Positions 6,285 to 10,213 of a stretch of 10,213 nt of DNA are shown here, one piece after another. How positions within the stretch are numbered: the first letter of the stretch is position 1; every line of letters begins with the position of its first letter. The notes beneath the pieces are model-generated. The model had not been told where the DNA came from. It was given only the letters and a program-made list of their open reading frames with translations, and ran no database searches. Source of the DNA: an uncultured Bacteroidales bacterium (GTDB taxonomy: Bacteria; Bacteroidota; Bacteroidia; Bacteroidales; UBA932); NCBI GenBank assembly GCA_945912085.1, contig CAMEBJ010000030.1, positions 1 to 10,213 on the forward strand, read 5' to 3'. A program made the position numbers and the translations under genes.

Positions 6285-7836
6285 GCGCCGCTTTGACGAC
6301 ATCGTCGATGTCAAGATAATAGCGGTAGAAAGCCTCGTCACCAAGCTTTGAATATCTGCCCACAAGGGCGTTAAGCTGAGGCATAAGATAACTTTCCGTC
6401 TGCAGCCATTCTCCCGGAGCAGGCTTCAGGCCTTCCGCTGAGGTAAACTCACGGAACTGTTTTCCGAGATCAAGCGAATTCAAGTACCCGGTCAGTTTCT
6501 CGAAATCATCAATTCCTGACAATGTCGCACTGTAGCGGTCAAACATCTTTGAAGCGAAACGCATCTGCATAGCCTTCTTATTGCAGGCAATGTAGTAGGA
6601 AGTGGCTTTCGTCGTGTCAATCGGGACAAAAACATCAGGAACTATGCCGCCGCCACCGTAAACTACCCTGCCGGAGACTGTGTGGTACTCTACACTCCTG
6701 TCAAGCTTGATGCTGTCCGCATCTGTCATTTCACCGTGGGCATATCTCTCGTATATGTCATAGGCGTAATCTTTTGAGTATGGTTTCTGTATGCATCTTC
6801 CGGATGGAGTGTGGAAACGGGAAACCGTAAGCCTTATTCCGGAACCGTCAGTAAAGTTGATGGGCTCCTGCACGAGACCCTTGCCGAAAGAACGCCTGCC
6901 CACAACCAATCCCCTGTCATTGTCCTGGATTGCTCCGGCAAAGATTTCACTGGATGATGCAGAAGACTCATTGATGAGGACAGTGAGGGCTATATCCTTC
7001 AGTTTTCCCCTTCCATCAGCCTTGAATTCCTCACGAGAACGGTGCAGACCCTCCATATAGACGATCAGACTGCCTTTCTCCAGGAACTCGTTGCTCAGCA
7101 ACAGGGCCTGATCCATATATCCGCCACTATTGTCCCTGACATCAAAGATGAGTCTTTTCATTCCGGATTCAAGAAGAGATTCGTAGGCCTTTACAAATTC
7201 ACTGTAGGTAGTCCGTGAAAACTTGGTCAGGCGCACATATCCCGTTGTGTCGTTCACCATAAAGGCTGCATCTATGCTGTTGACAGGAATCCTGCCCCTG
7301 GTGATGTCAAATGGAATCTCTGCGGTGTTTCTCTTTACCGTAATCTTGACTTTTGTACCTGAAGGCCCCTTCATCAGCCTTACCATAGAATCCTGTGGAG
7401 TCTTCATTCCTGCGATGGTCTTCTCCCCCACCTTCAGAATACGGTCACCGGGAAGAAGGCCTGCCTTTTCTGACGGGCCACCTGGGATTACGCTCAATAC
7501 AATTGCAGTGTCATTCGGTACATTGAACTGTATGCCAATCCCTTCGAAATTCCCGGCCAGTTCGGTCTGGGACTCCTCCAACTGGACTGGAGGAAGATAG
7601 ACCGAATGAGGATCCAGACACGAGAGTGCAGCCTCAACTGCCGCATCGGTCATCTCCTTCATATCTATAGTGTCCACATAGTTCCTCTCAACCTCCTGAA
7701 GGATGAGGTTCAGTTTGCGCCACCGGCCATAGTCGCCGTCAAACTCACGCTTGTCCGTCAACTTGACTACAATCAGGGTCGCAAGGACACCGATTACGAC
7801 ACCCAGAATGGATGTAAGATATGGATACCTTTTCAT
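6271..7836 (-). CDS. C-terminal processing peptidase, S41 family (PDZ domain)
   Basis: Periplasmic, membrane-anchored serine protease of the CtpA/Prc type, which trims or degrades envelope proteins at their C-termini. It has 521 residues. An N-terminal membrane anchor lies at about 7-25. A PDZ domain spans about 88-170, with the carboxylate-binding loop FEGIGIQF (97-104) and PGGPSEKAGLLPGDRIL (118-134). The catalytic core includes FDVRDNSGGY (231-240) and ESSASSSEIFAGA (290-302). By spacing, the Ser-Lys-Gln residues are S294, K319 (in SFGKG) and Q323. The region beyond about 405 is an extra C-terminal helical segment common in Bacteroidetes members. The start at 7836 follows a good ribosome-binding sequence (AGGAGAG) 28 bases after the dCMP deaminase stop. 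Its last codons overlap the end of the TonB-like gene on the other strand by 14 bases. Natural substrates cannot be told from sequence. Confidence 0.95.
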   Translation of the reverse strand: MKRYPYLTSILGVVIGVLATLIVVKLTDKREFDGDYGRWRKLNLILQEVERNYVDTIDMKEMTDAAVEAALSCLDPHSVYLPPVQLEESQTELAGNFEGIGIQFNVPNDTAIVLSVIPGGPSEKAGLLPGDRILKVGEKTIAGMKTPQDSMVRLMKGPSGTKVKITVKRNTAEIPFDITRGRIPVNSIDAAFMVNDTTGYVRLTKFSRTTYSEFVKAYESLLESGMKRLIFDVRDNSGGYMDQALLLSNEFLEKGSLIVYMEGLHRSREEFKADGRGKLKDIALTVLINESSASSSEIFAGAIQDNDRGLVVGRRSFGKGLVQEPINFTDGSGIRLTVSRFHTPSGRCIQKPYSKDYAYDIYERYAHGEMTDADSIKLDRSVEYHTVSGRVVYGGGGIVPDVFVPIDTTKATSYYIACNKKAMQMRFASKMFDRYSATLSGIDDFEKLTGYLNSLDLGKQFREFTSAEGLKPAPGEWLQTESYLMPQLNALVGRYSKLGDEAFYRYYLDIDDVVKAALTER

Positions 7837-7865
7837 ATGAGTCTATTTCTCTCCTGTGACATCGG

Positions 7866-8270
7866 TCAATCGACCTTCTCGACTGTGATGCCCGCCCTGC
7901 GAAGGAGATCGACTCCATCAGTAAGGCGGTATTCATCACGGTAAACCAGCCTCTTTATGCCGGACTGGATAATCAGTTTTGCACATTCGATGCAAGGTGC
8001 GGCAGTCACGTACAGGGTCGCGCCTTCGCTGCTGTTTCCTGACTTTGCAACTTTCGTAATTGCATTGGCCTCCGCGTGAAGGACATACGGTTTGGTAACC
8101 CCGTGTTCATCTTCACAGACATTCTCAAAGCCGGAGGGAGTGCCGTTGTAGCCGTCGGAAATTATCATCCTGTCCTTAACTATCAGGGCACCAACCTGTC
8201 TTCGGCGGCAATATGAGTTCTTGGCCCAGATTGCCGCCATTTCCATGTAACTTGCATCGAATTTTTCCAT
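7866..8270 (-). CDS. deoxycytidylate (dCMP) deaminase
   Basis: Zinc enzyme that converts dCMP to dUMP, the precursor for thymidylate synthesis; cytoplasmic. It has 134 residues, at the short end for the family. The zinc and catalytic residues are in the motifs HAEANAI (H65 zinc ligand, E67 proton shuttle) and PCIECAK (C93 and C96 zinc ligands). The segment GYNGTPSGFENVCED at 40-54 is characteristic of dCMP deaminases and separates this protein from cytidine deaminase, tRNA adenosine deaminase (TadA) and RibD. The early stretch RRRQVGALIVKD is also typical. The start at 8270 lies 5 bases after the stop of the acyl-CoA synthetase gene, so its ribosome entry site lies inside that gene's end. The S41 protease gene follows after 29 bases. 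Allosteric control by dCTP and dTTP is known in some members but cannot be judged here. Confidence 0.93.
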   Translation of the reverse strand: MEKFDASYMEMAAIWAKNSYCRRRQVGALIVKDRMIISDGYNGTPSGFENVCEDEHGVTKPYVLHAEANAITKVAKSGNSSEGATLYVTAAPCIECAKLIIQSGIKRLVYRDEYRLTDGVDLLRRAGITVEKVD

Positions 8271-8275
8271 TTCAA

Positions 8276-9934
8276 CTAGCTTCGCTGATAGAGGTAGCGT
8301 TTGATGCTGCGTTTAGGAGTCCTTTCGAAATCCTCCGGCATCACTTCAATCTTCTTTATTCTTGCATAATTAGGCAGTTCCCTGTTCAGGTCGGCAAGGG
8401 AATCATTGAAATACTTCTCGATTCCATCCTTGTCATAGCCGTCAATCTCCGCCTGATGGAAATCAGGGTATATGAGTGCAGTCAGAGTTCCTTCTTCTTC
8501 AATCACAAGGGAATCAACGACATATGGCATATTGTTCACCACACACTCAATCTCCTCAGGGTAGATATTCTGCCCTGAAGGGCCGAGAATCATGCATTTG
8601 GAGCGTCCCCTGAGGAAGAGATAGCCATCGGAGTCGATAACTCCCATATCACCTGTACGGAACCAGCCGTCTTCCGTGAATGCAGACAAAGTCGCCTCTT
8701 CATTCTTGTAATAACCGAGGAAAACGTTGGCACCCCTGACCAGGACCTCTCCAGGGACATTCTCAGGATCGTCAGAGTCAATCTTTATTTCCATATTCAG
8801 AGCGACCTTTCCGCAGGAATAGAGTTTGGTGGTCTGCCAACCATCATAGGCGATGATAGGAGCACATTCAGTCATTCCGTAACCGACAGTGTAAGGGAAG
8901 GCGATTTTCTTGAAGAAGGCCTCAACCTCCTTGTTGAAGGCGGCACCGCCGACTATCACTTCGTAGAAACGGCCTCCGAATGCATTCACAAGTTCATTGC
9001 AGATCTTCTTCTGGATTGTCTGATTGATGACAGGAATCTTCATTATAAGCTTGATGCCTTCCTTCTCAAGAAGAGGTTTCAACTTGCTCTTGTAAACCTT
9101 CTCGATGATCAGTGGAACGGCTATCACGATTGTAGGTTTGATTTCTGAGAGAGCCTGCATGATGATTTTCGGACTCGGAACCCTTGTCAGGAAATGCACG
9201 TGGGCTCCAACGGCGAGCTCGTAAAGGAGTTCGAACATCATTCCGTACATGTGTGCGGAAGGAAGCATCGCAACAACATTGGACTCGTTGTTGAGACACG
9301 GTACGGCATCTTTCGCAAACTCGATATTCGAATATATGGCCCTGTACGGAATCATCACTCCTTTTGAGAAGCCTGAAGTTCCTGAAGTATAATTGATCAG
9401 AGCAAGTTCGTCAGCAGAATCCTCATAAAAGTCCATGCTTTCCGGAGTGAAGTTCATCGGATATTTCTTTCCGAAGAGTTCATTCAGATGCTCACGGACC
9501 TCCTTGATTGCATCAGTCCTGTAATAGAGGAGCTGGAAATTGTTGATCTGGACCACGGCCTGGAGATTCGGCATCTCAGTCTCTGTCAGACCTTCCCAGA
9601 CCACGTCGTCGACAAAAAGAATCTTCGCCTCGGAATGGTTCACAAGATGATGCACATTACCGGCCTTGAACTCATGCAGAATCGGAACCGGAACAGCCCC
9701 GTAAGTCAGCACGGACAGGAAGGACACTCCCCAGTTTGCCTGGTTGCGGGAGCAGATTGCCACCTTGTCCCCTTTCTTAAGACCGCAGTGTTCATACATA
9801 ATGTGCAGTTTGGCTATTCGCCTGGCCACATCACGATAGTGCAGGGTGACGCCTTGGTAATTTGAGAGGGCCGGACGGTCCCAGTTGTTCCGCAGGCTGT
9901 TCTCAAAGATTTTGTTAACTGATTTGAATTCCAT
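8276..9934 (-). CDS. long-chain fatty acid-CoA ligase (AMP-forming acyl synthetase)
   Basis: Member of the ANL adenylating superfamily: activates a carboxylic acid, probably a fatty acid, with ATP and passes it to coenzyme A. It has 552 residues. Core motifs in order are the P-loop YTSGTSGFSKGV at 182-193, PSAHMYGMMFELL at 225-237, GYGMTECAP at 351-359, and WFRTGD at 424-429, where D429 should bind the ribose. The hinge is RGRSKCMILGPSGQNIYPEEIE (442-463), with Cys447 where the superfamily usually has Asp. Near the C-terminus, TPKRSIKR (539-546) occupies the position of the usual T-x-x-G-K-I-x-R, and a serine appears where the catalytic lysine is expected. The chain length and exact acid substrate are not determinable. 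It starts 18 bases after the upstream gene's stop and ends 5 bases before the dCMP deaminase gene, so it is in an operon. The TAG stop is at 8276-8278. Confidence 0.92.
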   Translation of the reverse strand: MEFKSVNKIFENSLRNNWDRPALSNYQGVTLHYRDVARRIAKLHIMYEHCGLKKGDKVAICSRNQANWGVSFLSVLTYGAVPVPILHEFKAGNVHHLVNHSEAKILFVDDVVWEGLTETEMPNLQAVVQINNFQLLYYRTDAIKEVREHLNELFGKKYPMNFTPESMDFYEDSADELALINYTSGTSGFSKGVMIPYRAIYSNIEFAKDAVPCLNNESNVVAMLPSAHMYGMMFELLYELAVGAHVHFLTRVPSPKIIMQALSEIKPTIVIAVPLIIEKVYKSKLKPLLEKEGIKLIMKIPVINQTIQKKICNELVNAFGGRFYEVIVGGAAFNKEVEAFFKKIAFPYTVGYGMTECAPIIAYDGWQTTKLYSCGKVALNMEIKIDSDDPENVPGEVLVRGANVFLGYYKNEEATLSAFTEDGWFRTGDMGVIDSDGYLFLRGRSKCMILGPSGQNIYPEEIECVVNNMPYVVDSLVIEEEGTLTALIYPDFHQAEIDGYDKDGIEKYFNDSLADLNRELPNYARIKKIEVMPEDFERTPKRSIKRYLYQRS

Positions 9935-9952
9935 AATATTTTAGTTCAGGTT

Positions 9953-10213
9953 TTAGTTTTTGTTCAATTTTAGGATATGCTTCCTTCCGTCATAGTCTGT
10001 GAGTTCAACCCCGGAATCAACAGGGGTCACAGGGGAATCCGGACGGATTTTCACATTGTTTCCGAGGGAATAAGGCTCGCCTCCATAGAATGGAAAGACA
10101 AGTGTCTGGAGGGATGTCCTGACAACCCAGAATGTCCTCCCCGAAACTGTGATTCTCTCCGGGAGGCCGGTAATCGTTTCCTTGGATGTAATGCCCTTCC
10201 AGTCCTTTGGCCT
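9953..10213 (-). CDS. C-terminal 86 residues of an unrecognised protein (5' end beyond window)
   Basis: An open frame enters from the right edge and ends with TAA at 9953-9955, giving 86 visible residues. It is not a shadow of another gene: the opposite strand has nothing convincing, and the stop sits 18 bases before the acyl-CoA synthetase start, as expected for an operon. I do not recognise the family. The visible part is rich in probable beta strands (GLPERITVSGRTFWVVR, QTLVFPFYGG, NVKIRPDSPVTPVDSG, GVELTDYDGRKHILKLNKN), contains several glycines and prolines, and has no cysteine and no membrane segment. This looks like the end of a beta-rich domain. Nothing in it allows a function to be stated. 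Confidence 0.75.
   Translation of the reverse strand, partial: RPKDWKGITSKETITGLPERITVSGRTFWVVRTSLQTLVFPFYGGEPYSLGNNVKIRPDSPVTPVDSGVELTDYDGRKHILKLNKN

Noticed and set aside
6298..6312. 7-bp inverted repeat GACATCG-T-CGATGTC near the convergent junction, considered as a terminator
   Set aside because: It lies within the S41 coding sequence, arises from the repeated Asp/Ile/Val codons of DIDDV, has a one-base centre and no T-tract.
7223..7600. 125-residue plus-strand frame inside the S41 protease gene
   Set aside because: Antisense to the PDZ and core coding region, which is secure from its motifs.
9488..9865. 125-residue plus-strand frame opposite the acyl-CoA synthetase
   Set aside because: Antisense shadow; the minus-strand gene has all the ANL motifs.
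1..10213. Mobile elements, CRISPR arrays, tRNA or rRNA genes, phage or defence genes
   Set aside because: No transposase or integrase motifs, regularly spaced repeats, cloverleaf-like sequences or nuclease/toxin domains were seen; genes are tightly packed housekeeping and envelope functions.

Overview
The window reads as chromosomal DNA from a member of the Bacteroidetes, most likely Bacteroidales. Three things suggest this. The gene upstream of asnS carries a well-matched Bacteroidetes-type promoter (TTG, 20-bp spacer, TATCTTTG). Most starts lack a Shine-Dalgarno sequence. The protein set also fits: ExbB with a cleavable signal peptide, tandem ExbD paralogues, a TonB-like protein without a proline-rich arm, and a fatty-acid CoA ligase with the motif ILGPSGQNIYPEEIE. 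Genus cannot be assigned from this sequence. No mobile element, CRISPR array, tRNA, rRNA or phage gene was seen, and the region looks like core genome.

Layout. (i) 1-945 (+) is the 3' nine-tenths of a type I L-asparaginase. (ii) 1064-3355 (+) is a tight four-gene operon: exbB, an unassigned 142-residue membrane protein, and two different exbD genes. It closes with a strong intrinsic terminator at 3374-3406. (iii) 3509-6284 (+) is a second operon with its own promoter: asnS (asparaginyl-tRNA synthetase), udk (uridine kinase) and a TonB-like protein; udk and the TonB-like gene overlap by 4 bases. (iv) 10213-6271 (-) is a convergent operon, read right to left: the C-terminal end of an unrecognised protein, a long-chain acyl-CoA synthetase, a dCMP deaminase and a C-terminal processing (S41) protease with a PDZ domain. 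The two convergent operons overlap by 14 bases at their 3' ends.

How the parts relate. ExbB and the two ExbD proteins should form an inner-membrane proton-driven stator that energises a periplasmic transducer. The TonB-like protein in the next operon is a plausible partner but is under the asnS promoter, not the exb one. The 142-residue membrane protein embedded between exbB and exbD is the best candidate for an undescribed component. The remaining genes are housekeeping: pyrimidine salvage (udk), dUMP supply (dCMP deaminase), acyl-CoA formation, envelope proteolysis and asparagine use. I did not find a convincing novel defence or mobile system.
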